NCBI RefSeq assembly: GCF_003024235.1
Contig: NZ_KZ679095.1
Coordinates: 1 to 64,000 of the forward strand
From: Arenimonas caeni
GTDB taxonomy: Bacteria > Pseudomonadota > Gammaproteobacteria > Xanthomonadales > Xanthomonadaceae
Length of the DNA stretch: 64,000 bases
Direction: 5' to 3'
Of this stretch, positions 55,488-64,000 are shown piece by piece. The position numbers and the translations under genes were made by a program. The notes beneath the pieces are model-generated. The model did not search any database. It was not told the DNA's origin and worked only from the letters and a program-made list of their open reading frames with translations. Numbering within the stretch: the stretch's first letter is position 1; every line of letters starts with the position of its first letter.

Positions 55488-58121
55488 ATGGACGTGCAGG
55501 AACCCCGCACCCCCAGTCACCTCGATGCCCCGGTCGTCAGGCCGATGCTTCGCGCGGTGCTGGTGTGCGACATCGTCGAGTCCACCGCCCTGGTTGAAAA
55601 ACTGGGCGATGCGCGCGCGGCCGCCTTCATGCAGCGCCACGACCAGTTGATGCTGCAGGCCATGAAGCTGTGCCACGGCCAGCTGGTGGACAAGGCCGAC
55701 GGCGTGCTGGCCCTGTTCGAGCGGCCGATCCAGGCCCTGGATTTCGCCCTGCGCTACCAGCGCGGCTTGTACGAACTGGGCCAGGCCGAGGGCTTCCAGC
55801 TCAAGGCGCGCACCGGCATCCATGTCGGCGATGTGATGACCTGGGCCAACCACCCGCGCGACGTCGCGGCCGGCGCCAAGCCCTTCGAAGTCGAGGGCCT
55901 GGCCAAGCCGGTGGCCGCGCGCCTGATAACCCTGGCCCTGCCCGGGCAGATCCTGATGTCGGGCATGGCCCAGAACCTGGCGCAGCGCGCCGCCGGCGAG
56001 CTGGGCGAGCGCGCCGGGCGCCTGCGCTGGCTCATGCACGGGCGCTACCGGTTCAAGGGCGTGCCGGCACCGATGCTGGTGCACGAGGTGGGCGAGCCGG
56101 GCATCGCGCCGCTGCGCCCTCCGGACTCGGGCCCCAAGGGCTGGCGCGAGGTGCCGCTGTGGCGGCGGCCGCCGGTGCTGGCGGCCGAAGCGATGCTGCT
56201 GGTGGCCCTGGCCGGCGCCGTGCTGTGGTCCACCTTCCGCAGCGAGCCGGCCATCGCCTTCGCCGAGCGCGACTGGGTGGTGGTGGCCGACCTGCAGAAC
56301 CGCACCGGCGAAATCATGTTCGACGACGCCCTCGACACCGCACTGCGGGTGGGCCTGGAGCAGTCGCAGTACGTCAACCTCTACAGCGACCTGCAGGTCG
56401 ACCGCGCCCTGCAGCGCATGCAGCGGCCGGGCCAGCCGCTCGACCGCCAGCTGGCCACCGAGCTGGCCCTGCGCGAGGGCGCGCGCGCCGTCATCCTGCC
56501 CACCATCGCCCAGGTCGGCGGCGTGATCCGCGTCAGCCTGGAGGTCATCGACCCCAAGACCGGCGTCACCGTCTACAGCGAAAGCGCCGATGGCCGCGGC
56601 GTCGAAAGCGTGCTGCCCTCGCTCGACACCGCCCTGGCCGACGTGCGTGGCCGGCTGGGCGAAACCATGGCGGCGGTGTCGGCCGACCGGGTGCCGCTGG
56701 AGCAGGCGACCACGCCGAACATCGAGGCGCTGCGGGCGTTTTCGCTCGGCACGACGGCGCGCTACAAGGGCCAGGCCGGCGATGCCGAGGCCTTGTTCCG
56801 GGAAGCCGTGCGCCTGGATCCGGGCTTCGCCATGGCGTGGCTGCGGCTGGCGTTCCTGCGTTACGTCGAGGGTGACGAGGCCGGCACGCGCGAGTATCTC
56901 GCCCAGGCCCAGGCCCACCGCGACCGGCTGACCCGTCGTGAACTGCTTTTCATGGAAGGCGCCGAAGCCACGCTCGACGACGCGCCGCGGGCCGTGGAGC
57001 GCCTCCGGCTGCTGGCGTCGCTATACCCGGATGACTATCGCGGCCGCTACAACGCCGCGTTTTTCGCTCATTTCGACCTGCTGCGCAGCGAACAGGTCGC
57101 CGAGGTCATGGCAGGCACCGATGTACCCCAGAATCCCCAGCGTCCGTCGGCGGTCTACATGATCGCCGCGGCCGAACTGGCGAAGGGCGATGCCCCCGCC
57201 GCCATCGCGCTTTTTGAAAAGTCGCGCACGCTCGGCATGCGCGGTAGCCTGCGCGAACTCATCGATGCCCACGCGTCGCTGCGCCAGTACGACCAGGCCC
57301 GGCGCGTGGCCGGGCAGCAAACCGCGGTGGGACTGCCTGCGCAGGACCTGGAAAGCCGCACCTTCGAGGCCAGCCTGCCGCTGGACCAGGGTGACTGGCG
57401 CGGTGCCCGGTCCGCACTGGTCGTGCTCAAGGTCGATGGCATCGAAGCCGGGGCCACCGCCTTCGCGCTGGGCAAGATCGACCTGATGGCGCTGTCGCTG
57501 CGCGCCTACGCGCCGGATGCAGCGTTTTCCGCCGACCTGCACGCCTGGGTCGAGGCCGAGAAGGTGGCCTTTGCCTCGTCGAACGCGATGAACCGGCGCG
57601 AGTACATCTTCCGGCTGCTGGCCGGCGCCTGGATGGCGGCCCATGTCGGCGAGGTCGATTACGCCCGCACCCTGCTGGCGGTCGTGGCCGACGATCCGCA
57701 GACGCGCGTGTACCCGTTCAATGCCTCGATGGCGCGCGTGGTCGAGGCCGAGATCGCGCTGGCCGAAGGGCGGGCCCCCGATGCCATTGCGCGCCTGGCG
57801 GGCGATCCCGGGCAGGGTGGCGACATCTACTTCAGCAAGGCGGTGCTGATGCGCGCGCTGGTCGCCGCCGGCGACCGCAAGCAGGCATCGCGCGTGGCCA
57901 GCTGGCTTGCGGAAAACCGGGCCGTCGCATTCGGCGAGCCCACCTACACCCGCGGCTGGCAGCTGGCCAACGTGGCTGAAAGCAACCTCGCCCTGCGCGC
58001 CATGGCGCGCCTGGCGGAGCCGGGGTCCGCGGAGGCCGCTGAAGCCAGCGAGGCCTTCGCCAATGCCTGGCCCGGGGCGGGGGATAGCGCCGAGGTCGCG
58101 CGGCGGGACGCCGCGCTCTGA
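55488..58121 (+). CDS. Putative peptide-modification-system cyclase (class III cyclase domain plus TPR)
   Basis: 877 residues. An N-terminal class III nucleotide-cyclase domain (about 20-205) keeps both metal-binding aspartates: D28 in CDIVEST and D71 in KADGV. The usual Asn before the AAR motif is replaced by Pro (AKPVAARL, 139-146), so activity is uncertain. One membrane helix (229-248) follows, then a strand-rich domain (about 260-370) and TPR-type helical repeats to the C-terminus. This build matches the family I recall as TIGR04510, found beside modified-peptide genes. The precursor peptide and dehydrogenase genes follow directly. Confidence 0.8.
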   Translation: MDVQEPRTPSHLDAPVVRPMLRAVLVCDIVESTALVEKLGDARAAAFMQRHDQLMLQAMKLCHGQLVDKADGVLALFERPIQALDFALRYQRGLYELGQAEGFQLKARTGIHVGDVMTWANHPRDVAAGAKPFEVEGLAKPVAARLITLALPGQILMSGMAQNLAQRAAGELGERAGRLRWLMHGRYRFKGVPAPMLVHEVGEPGIAPLRPPDSGPKGWREVPLWRRPPVLAAEAMLLVALAGAVLWSTFRSEPAIAFAERDWVVVADLQNRTGEIMFDDALDTALRVGLEQSQYVNLYSDLQVDRALQRMQRPGQPLDRQLATELALREGARAVILPTIAQVGGVIRVSLEVIDPKTGVTVYSESADGRGVESVLPSLDTALADVRGRLGETMAAVSADRVPLEQATTPNIEALRAFSLGTTARYKGQAGDAEALFREAVRLDPGFAMAWLRLAFLRYVEGDEAGTREYLAQAQAHRDRLTRRELLFMEGAEATLDDAPRAVERLRLLASLYPDDYRGRYNAAFFAHFDLLRSEQVAEVMAGTDVPQNPQRPSAVYMIAAAELAKGDAPAAIALFEKSRTLGMRGSLRELIDAHASLRQYDQARRVAGQQTAVGLPAQDLESRTFEASLPLDQGDWRGARSALVVLKVDGIEAGATAFALGKIDLMALSLRAYAPDAAFSADLHAWVEAEKVAFASSNAMNRREYIFRLLAGAWMAAHVGEVDYARTLLAVVADDPQTRVYPFNASMARVVEAEIALAEGRAPDAIARLAGDPGQGGDIYFSKAVLMRALVAAGDRKQASRVASWLAENRAVAFGEPTYTRGWQLANVAESNLALRAMARLAEPGSAEAAEASEAFANAWPGAGDSAEVARRDAAL

Positions 58122-58151
58122 CGCTCCCCTCTCGTGCGCCCGGGCTTCGGC

Positions 58152-58421
58152 TTATTCGGGCAGGTGGAAGTTGATCGGCTCGAACGGGACCCGGGAAGCG
58201 AGCAAACGCTGGCGGATGACGGCGCGCGATTTCTGGAACGCTTCCTTCCGCGCCAGGCGGGTGATCGGCGCTTCCGGCAGACCGTCGGTGGCCGGGTCGT
58301 CCGTGTTCAGCGAGACGGTCGCGGCCTTCGGGTTGGCCATGAAGGACGTGCGGAAGGCGTCGTCGCCGCCGAGCTTGTCCAGCAGCGCGTCGACGGTGCG
58401 CTCGGAGAGTTGTTTGGACAC
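58152..58421 (-). CDS. Putative NHLP-related modified (RiPP-like) precursor peptide
   Basis: 89 residues. The N-terminal part, TVDALLDKLGGDDAFRTSFMANPKAA, resembles the nitrile-hydratase-like leader (LL.KL..D..FR..F..NP.AA). The C-terminal part ends VPFEPINFHLPE and contains no Cys anywhere; Ser and Thr are the only likely heterocyclisation or dehydration residues. The GTG start is supported by AGGGGA seven bases upstream. The gene is on the minus strand between two plus-strand genes for a cyclase-like protein and a SagB-like dehydrogenase. It matches the family I recall as TIGR04509. Confidence 0.75.
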   Translation of the reverse strand: MSKQLSERTVDALLDKLGGDDAFRTSFMANPKAATVSLNTDDPATDGLPEAPITRLARKEAFQKSRAVIRQRLLASRVPFEPINFHLPE

Positions 58422-58540
58422 GCGTGATTCCCCTGGGTGGGCACCAATGGGTGCCGGCAGAGTCTAGCGGCTGTCGCGCGGGCTTGTCAGGGGATGGGCG
58501 CAGCGGTCAGGCTCGCCGGGCCGGAACACAAGGACCCGAC

Positions 58541-59737
58541 ATGCAGCTCAGGCGATGCGCCCACCTGGTGGTGGCGCTGGACGACGAACCACGCTTCGAC
58601 TTCAACGACCTGCTGGCGGGCGGCGACGGCCTGGCCCGGCAAGCGCGCTGGCTGGCCCAGGCACCGCACCTGCCCGAGGCGGTGCCGGTGACGCTGGCGC
58701 AACTGGCGGTACTCGAGGCGGTCGGCGCCGAGGCGTGGGCGCCCCGCGCCGAACTGGAGGAGCGCTTTGGTGCGCCGGTCATCGCGGACCTGCTCGATGG
58801 CGGTTTGCTGTTGTCCTCGGCCGATGCCGTGTCGCCCGTCGCCGCTGCCGACCAGTCCGCGCGCGAACTGGCCTGGTGGCCGCCTGCGCTGCTGGCGCAG
58901 GCGCAGGGCGCCTGGCGCGGCGTGGACATCGAGGCGCGTGAAGCGCAGGGCCTGCGCCCCAGTGCCCGCGAGCTGGTCGAGAGTTTCGGCGCCGCGCCGA
59001 CTCCGGCGCCGCGAAAGCGGACCGCCGCCGAGCGGGTCGCGCTCGCGCCGGCGCGCCAGGCGGCGTTCGACGAGCTGCTGCAGGCGCGCCGCACCTGCCG
59101 CAACTTCGACCCCGCCGCCACGCTCGACGCCCAGCGCTTCGCGACCATGATGCGCCGGACCTGGGGTGCGCTGGGCACGCACGAGCTCGCGCCCGGCGCG
59201 GTGGTGGTCAAGAAGACCAGCCCGGCCGGCGGCGGCATGCACGCGGTCGAGGCCTATGCCCTGGTGCAGCGGGTCGAAGGCCTGTCGCCCGGGCTCTACC
59301 ACTACCTGCCGATGGAACACGCGCTCGAGCCGCTGCAGGCCATGGCGGCCGAAGAGGCTGCCGGCTGGGCGCATCGTTTCGTCGCCGGCCAGGCCTGGTT
59401 CCGTGATGCGCCGGTGCTGGTGGTGATGGTGGCGCGCTTCGACCGGTTGTTCTGGAAGTACCGCCGCCACGCCAAGGCCTGGCGCGTGGTGCACCTGGAC
59501 GTGGGCCACCTCTCGCAGACGATGTACCTGTCGGCCACCGAGCTGGGCCTGGGCGCCTTCGTCACCGCGGCCATCAACGACGGCGAGATCGGCGAGCTGC
59601 TGGGCCTGCCGCCGCTTCGCGAGGGCGTGATCGCCCTGGTCGGCTTCGGGCCGCGTGCGGCGACGATGACGCATCGCGAACTGGTCGACCTCGACCCGGT
59701 GCCGGCCGGCGCGCGCCAGCCGCCGGGCGCGCCCTAG
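58541..59737 (+). CDS. Putative peptide maturation dehydrogenase (SagB/ThcOx-like)
   Basis: 398 residues. An N-terminal domain of about 175 residues with no clear family precedes a nitroreductase-type FMN domain (about 178-390): ARRTCRNFD (182-190), KKTSPAGGGMHAVEAY (224-239), and LGLGAFVTAAINDGEIGELLGLPP near the end. SagB-like enzymes oxidise azolines to azoles in modified peptides. The pairing with the precursor peptide, as in the family I recall as TIGR04511, suggests peptide maturation. AAGGAC lies before ATG 58541. The stop shares bases with the convergent GFA gene. Confidence 0.82.
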   Translation: MQLRRCAHLVVALDDEPRFDFNDLLAGGDGLARQARWLAQAPHLPEAVPVTLAQLAVLEAVGAEAWAPRAELEERFGAPVIADLLDGGLLLSSADAVSPVAAADQSARELAWWPPALLAQAQGAWRGVDIEAREAQGLRPSARELVESFGAAPTPAPRKRTAAERVALAPARQAAFDELLQARRTCRNFDPAATLDAQRFATMMRRTWGALGTHELAPGAVVVKKTSPAGGGMHAVEAYALVQRVEGLSPGLYHYLPMEHALEPLQAMAAEEAAGWAHRFVAGQAWFRDAPVLVVMVARFDRLFWKYRRHAKAWRVVHLDVGHLSQTMYLSATELGLGAFVTAAINDGEIGELLGLPPLREGVIALVGFGPRAATMTHRELVDLDPVPAGARQPPGAP

Positions 59738-60132
59738 CCGCCCTTCCGCGGCAGCCCGTCGTCGGCGGTGGGCAGCCAGGGCGCGTGGGTGTCGTAGAAG
59801 ACGTGCAGCTGCGGCTCGCGGTCGAGCGGCGTGTCGAAGTTGGCGCGCACGATGTGCAGTTCGCCCGGCCAGCGCGCGGAACGGAAGAACAGGGTGCTGC
59901 CGCAGCGGCTGCAGAAGCCGCGCTCCGCGCCGGGCGTCGATTCGTACCAGTGCAGCCGGCCCAGCGGGTCTTGCACGTCGACCTGGCCGGCCTCGAAGCC
60001 GACCCAGGTGACCACGCCGGCGCCGTGCGCGCGCTGGCATAGGCTGCAGTGGCAGTGCGCCATCCACTTCGAGGGCAGGCGCGCGTCGAAACGCAGGTCG
60101 CCGCAAAGGCATTGGCCGCTGGCGTGGGTCAT
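59734..60132 (-). CDS. GFA family (glutathione-dependent formaldehyde-activating-like) zinc protein
   Basis: 132 residues of the Gfa/CENP-V fold. Cysteine clusters typical of its two zinc sites are visible: C8/C10, C27/C29/C32 and C74/C77 (GFCSRCGSTLFF). True Gfa activity is proven for few members, so the function is open. AGGAGG eight bases before ATG 60132 fixes the start. Convergent with the dehydrogenase gene, sharing CTAG at the stops. Confidence 0.9.
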   Translation of the reverse strand: MTHASGQCLCGDLRFDARLPSKWMAHCHCSLCQRAHGAGVVTWVGFEAGQVDVQDPLGRLHWYESTPGAERGFCSRCGSTLFFRSARWPGELHIVRANFDTPLDREPQLHVFYDTHAPWLPTADDGLPRKGG

Positions 60133-60155
60133 GGCGGGCACCTCCTGGCGCCATG

Positions 60156-61670
60156 CTAGCCCGGCCCGGGCGCGCCGCGGTCGAGAAGGCGGTAGCCGAT
60201 GGCTTCGGCCACGTGCGGCATGGCGATGGCGTCGGCGCCTTCAAGGTCGGCGAGGGTGCGGGCCACGCGCTGGATGCGGTGCAGGGCCCGGGCCGAGAGC
60301 TGCAGCTGGTCGATGGCGCGCTCGAGCAGGCGGCGGTCGGCGGGGGCGAGCGCGCAGTCGCGCTCGGTCGTCGCCTGGTCGAGCTGGGCGTTCGGCATGC
60401 CGGCACGCCGGATCTGGCGTTCGCGCGCGGCCAGCACGCGGGCGCGCACGGTGGCGGTGGATTCGCCGGGCGGGCCGTCGGGGCGCAGCTCGGACGGCGG
60501 CAGCCGCGGCACGGCCAGCTGCAGGTCGATGCGGTCGAGCAGCGGACCCGAGAGTTTGCCGCGGTAGCGTGCGACCGCTTCGGCGCTGCAGCCGCAGCGC
60601 CCGCTCGGGTCGCCGGCCCAGCCGCAGGGGCAGGGGTTCATGGCGGCGACCAGCTGGAAGCGGGCCGGGAACTCGCTTTGCCGCGCGGCGCGGGAAATCA
60701 CCACGCGGCCCGACTCCAGCGGCTGGCGCAGGGTGTCGAGCGCGTACCGCGACCATTCCGCCAGTTCATCCAGGAACAGCACGCCGTGGTGGGCCAGCGA
60801 AATCTCGCCGGGCCGCGGGTTGCCGCCGCCGCCCACCAGGGCCACCGCGCTGGCCAGGTGGTGGGGGCTGCGGAAAGGCCGCTGGCGCCAGCGCGCCAGG
60901 TCCAGGCCCTGGCCGCTGACCGAGTGGATGGCGGCGGTTTCCAGCGCCTCGGCCTCGCTCGGGTCGGGCAGCAGCCCGGGCAGGCGCGAGGCCAGCAGGG
61001 TCTTGCCGCAGCCGGGCGGCCCGATGAAGAGCAGGGCGTGGGCACCGGCGGCGGCCACCTCCAGCGCGCGCCGGGCGGCGGCCTGGCCGCGGACGTCGGC
61101 AAGGTCCGGATACCGCACCGGCGACGCAGCGACGTCGGCCGTGGCGGGTGGCAGCAAGGCTTCGCCGCGCAGGTGCGCGCAGACCTCGAGCAGGGTGCGT
61201 GCCGCGAACGCCCGGCCTCCCGCGGCCAGCGCGGCTTCGGCGGCGTTGGCGGCCGGCACCACCAGCGGCCGGCCCTCGCGCGCCGCCGCCAGCGCCGCCG
61301 GCAGCACGCCGTCGACCGGCTTGAGTTCGCCGGTGAGCGCCAGCTCGCCCAGTACCTCCACCTCGCCCAGAGCCGCCACCGGCAGCTGGCCGCTGGCCGC
61401 CAGCAGGCCGAGCGCGATGGCCAGGTCGTAGCGGCCGCCCTCCTTGGGCAGGTCGGCCGGCGCCAGGTTGACGGTGATGCGCCGCTGCGGGAACTCGAAC
61501 TGCCCGTTGCAGATGGCCGAGCGCACCCGTTCGCGACTTTCCCGCACCGCCGTGGCCGGCAGGCCGACCAGGGTGAAGTTCGGCAGGCCGCCGCCGAGGT
61601 GCACCTCGACCCGGACGGCGGGCGCGTGCACGCCGACCCGGGCGCGGCTGTGCGCCAGCGCCAGGTTCAT
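60156..61670 (-). CDS. comM: YifB/ComM-family Mg-chelatase-like AAA ATPase
   Basis: 504 residues. An N-terminal LonC-like domain (NFTLVGLPATAVRESRERVRSA) is followed by the AAA core with Walker A GPPGCGKT (217-224), Walker B VLFLDEL, and a zinc-like cysteine cluster CPCGWAGDPSGRCGC. A C-terminal Mg-chelatase domain closes the protein. In naturally competent bacteria ComM is a helicase that extends heteroduplex DNA during integration; the symbol is assigned by family. ubiK lies 21 bases upstream on the same strand. Confidence 0.92.
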   Translation of the reverse strand: MNLALAHSRARVGVHAPAVRVEVHLGGGLPNFTLVGLPATAVRESRERVRSAICNGQFEFPQRRITVNLAPADLPKEGGRYDLAIALGLLAASGQLPVAALGEVEVLGELALTGELKPVDGVLPAALAAAREGRPLVVPAANAAEAALAAGGRAFAARTLLEVCAHLRGEALLPPATADVAASPVRYPDLADVRGQAAARRALEVAAAGAHALLFIGPPGCGKTLLASRLPGLLPDPSEAEALETAAIHSVSGQGLDLARWRQRPFRSPHHLASAVALVGGGGNPRPGEISLAHHGVLFLDELAEWSRYALDTLRQPLESGRVVISRAARQSEFPARFQLVAAMNPCPCGWAGDPSGRCGCSAEAVARYRGKLSGPLLDRIDLQLAVPRLPPSELRPDGPPGESTATVRARVLAARERQIRRAGMPNAQLDQATTERDCALAPADRRLLERAIDQLQLSARALHRIQRVARTLADLEGADAIAMPHVAEAIGYRLLDRGAPGPG

Positions 61671-61691
61671 GGGCTTGGGAAAACGCGGCGC

Positions 61692-62464
<773 letters not shown>

Positions 62465-62469
62465 GGTTT

Positions 62470-62615
62470 TTTGCCGCGGATGACGCGGATATACGCTGAT
62501 AAGGCAAAAGCAGAACAAAAATGGGCCCGCGAATCCTTGGGGAATCGCGGGCCCATTCAATTTTGCTCTTGCTGTATCCGCGCATATCCGCGTCATCCGC
62601 GTCATCCGCGGCAAA
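62470..62615. repeat. 146-bp inverted-repeat element carrying a two-way terminator hairpin
   Basis: The outer arms (62470-62492 and 62584-62615) are inverted copies of a GCCGCGGATGACGCGGATAT-type sequence; the right arm carries an extra GATGACGCG copy. In the centre, 62521-62556 forms a stem of 12 or more base pairs (ATGGGCCCGCGA/TCGCGGGCCCAT). Fits a short dispersed palindromic element between the P-II gene and speE. Confidence 0.7.
62516..62564. terminator. Bidirectional terminator between P-II gene and speE
   Basis: The hairpin 62521-62556 is followed by TCAATTTT on the plus strand and by TTTTTG on the minus strand (A tract 62516-62520), so it can end both the P-II and the convergent speE transcripts. 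Confidence 0.75.
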
Positions 62616-62624
62616 CCCCATCCT

Positions 62625-63476
62625 TCACTCGCCGAGGGCGCTGGACATGATGGGGGGCATGGAGAGGGCGGCGTGGTGGGTGGCGGCGGTGTAGTACTGG
62701 GTGTCGAAGGGCTTCGCGGCGGCATCGGCCTTGCGGAAGTTCGTGAGGTCGCGCGCTTCCTTCGAGGCGATGGTGCAGCTCCACCAGCCGGTCGGGTAGC
62801 AGGGCTGCGGGAAGGGCAGGGTGCGGAAGGACTTGAAGCCGGCGTCGGCCATGGCCTGGCGCATGTCCAGGATCAGGTTCATCAGCGCCAGCGGGCTTTC
62901 GCTCTGCTGCACCAGCAGGCCGCCCGGGCGCAGGGCCTTGAGGCAGTTCTCGTAGAAGGCGCGGTTGAACAGGCCCTCGGCCGGGCCGACCGGATCGGTC
63001 GAGTCGACGATGATCACGTCGATCGACTCCGGCGCGGCGTTGGCCATGTAGGCGATGCCGTCGTCGAACATCACCGTCGCGCGCGGGTCGTTGTTGGACT
63101 CGCACAGCTCCGGGAAGTACTTCTCGGCCATGCGCGTCACCTGCTCGTCGATGTCGCACTGCACGGCGGTGCGCACGCCCGGGTGGCGAAGCACTTCGCG
63201 CAGGGTGCCGCAGTCGCCGCCGCCGATGATCACCACGTCCTTCGGGTCGGCGTGGGTGAACAGCGGCGCGTGCGACATCATCTCGTGGTAGAAGAAATTG
63301 TCGCGCGTGGTCACCATCATCGCGCCGTCGATGAGCATGACGTTGCCCCAGTCGGTGCTCTCGTACATCTCGATCTTCTGGAACGGCGACTGCACCTCGT
63401 CGAGCTTGCGCCTGATGCGCAGGCCGAAGGCCGAGCCGGTGTGCTCGAAGTTTTCATGAAGCCAGGTCGTGGTCAT
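62625..63476 (-). CDS. speE: Polyamine aminopropyltransferase (spermidine synthase)
   Basis: 283 residues. Transfers the aminopropyl group of decarboxylated SAM to putrescine. The nucleotide loop is VVIIGGGDCGTLREVLRHP, with Cys where most homologues have Gly. The catalytic Asp lies in VIIVDSTDPVGPAEGLF, and YHEMMSHAPLFTH lies in the substrate pocket. ATG 63476 gives the family start; the longer upstream frame overlaps speA. It is divergent from speA, with TACAAT boxes on both strands in the shared gap (63511-63516 minus, 63551-63556 plus). Confidence 0.95.
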   Translation of the reverse strand: MTTTWLHENFEHTGSAFGLRIRRKLDEVQSPFQKIEMYESTDWGNVMLIDGAMMVTTRDNFFYHEMMSHAPLFTHADPKDVVIIGGGDCGTLREVLRHPGVRTAVQCDIDEQVTRMAEKYFPELCESNNDPRATVMFDDGIAYMANAAPESIDVIIVDSTDPVGPAEGLFNRAFYENCLKALRPGGLLVQQSESPLALMNLILDMRQAMADAGFKSFRTLPFPQPCYPTGWWSCTIASKEARDLTNFRKADAAAKPFDTQYYTAATHHAALSMPPIMSSALGE

Positions 63477-63586
63477 CGCCGGGTCCCGGGGTGGTGGAAA
63501 GAGGGGGCGCATTGTAGCGCCCGCGCATGAACCCCCGCGCCCCCGGGGGGTACAATGCGCGCCCAACCCGCCCCGGAACCCCGCCC

Positions 63587-64000
63587 ATGCCCGCCTGGTC
63601 CCTCGACCGCGCCCGCCACACCTACTCCATTCCTTACTGGAGCGAGGGCTACTACGACGTGGACGAAGCCGGCCAGATGGTCGTGCGCCCGCGTGGCGCC
63701 GGCGGCCCGGCGCTGGCATTGCCCGAGGTCGTGGCCCGAGCCACCGGCGCCGGCCTGAAGCTGCCGCTGCTGCTGCGCTTCTCCGACATCCTCGGCGACC
63801 GCCTGGGCAAGCTGCAGGCCGCCTTCGGTCGCGCCATGGCCGAGCTGGACTACCAGGGCGGCTACACCGCCGTGTACCCGATCAAGGTGAACCAGCACCG
63901 CGGCGTCGCCGGCGAGCTGGCCAGGGCCGGCGGCGAGGGTTTCGGCCTCGAGGCCGGTTCCAAGCCCGAGCTGATGGCCGTGCTCGGCCTGGCGCGTCCC
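63587..64000 (+). CDS. speA: Biosynthetic arginine decarboxylase SpeA (partial, cut by window end)
   Basis: The first 138 residues of an enzyme usually about 630 long. ARHTYSIPYWSEGYYDVDEAG lies at the N-terminus, and the PLP lysine is in YPIKVNQHRGVAGEL (about residues 97-111), with FGLEAGSKPELM following. It makes agmatine from arginine for putrescine synthesis, which feeds the divergent speE. ATG 63587 matches the family start. The frame is open to the end of the window with no disruption seen. Confidence 0.95.
   Translation, partial: MPAWSLDRARHTYSIPYWSEGYYDVDEAGQMVVRPRGAGGPALALPEVVARATGAGLKLPLLLRFSDILGDRLGKLQAAFGRAMAELDYQGGYTAVYPIKVNQHRGVAGELARAGGEGFGLEAGSKPELMAVLGLARP

Overview
This window looks like chromosome from a high-GC gammaproteobacterium of the Xanthomonas/Lysobacter lineage (order Lysobacterales/Xanthomonadales). 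The evidence is the roughly 70 % GC coding sequence (by eye), the mix of conserved genes (mnmG, tamAB, glyQS, tatABC, hemH, rdgC, ttcA, plsB, pyrF, rep, aceBA, comM, ubiK, P-II, speE, speA), short REP-type palindromes scattered between genes, and a three-gene putative modified-peptide cassette that I know mainly from xanthomonads. Species cannot be named from the sequence alone. No rRNA, tRNA or CRISPR array is visible.

Layout. 1-3925 is an accessory stretch. It opens with an attC-like integron site directly before a DUF488 gene, followed by a LysE-type exporter, small membrane and lipoproteins, two methyltransferases and a flavin-reductase-like gene that has lost its middle. 3930-10423 holds a GT39 glycosyltransferase coupled to a SnoaL-like protein, a PLP lyase, pepN and a DMT exporter. 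10543-17693 has a tyrosine/proline-rich lipoprotein, a candidate minus-strand small RNA, mnmG, a DUF2062 protein, a sialidase-like propeller protein and a GDSL autotransporter. A 294-bp MITE-like element separates this from tamA-tamB (minus). A Fur-boxed TonB receptor and PepSY membrane protein come next, then glyQ-glyS.

30154-43685 contains a glutamine amidotransferase, membrane proteins, tatA-tatB-tatC-RDD, a SYLF protein, hemH with a hydrolase, a minus-strand run (ttcA, rdgC, YgjP-type protease, lipoprotein), and plsB with a lipoprotein. 43780-52860 has a second candidate small RNA, pyrF, an acid-phosphatase lipoprotein, rep, arfB with an acyltransferase, a YbdG-type channel, and a LysR regulator divergent from aceB-aceA across a palindromic operator. 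54407-59737 holds a cyclic-nucleotide/GGDEF protein and then the most unusual locus: a class III cyclase-TPR protein, a small NHLP-like precursor peptide on the opposite strand, and a SagB-like dehydrogenase. Together they form a putative RiPP-type peptide modification cassette. The window closes with a GFA protein, comM, ubiK, a P-II regulator and divergent speE/speA, speA being cut by the window edge.

How the genes work together: aceBA form the glyoxylate bypass under a probable LysR regulator; the TonB receptor and PepSY protein form an iron-repressed uptake unit; TamAB and Tat serve envelope assembly and export; SpeA and SpeE serve polyamine synthesis. Repeats frequently sit at gene ends: one palindrome supplies the ttcA stop codon, a REP pair separates aceB from aceA, and a hairpin element ends both the P-II gene and speE.
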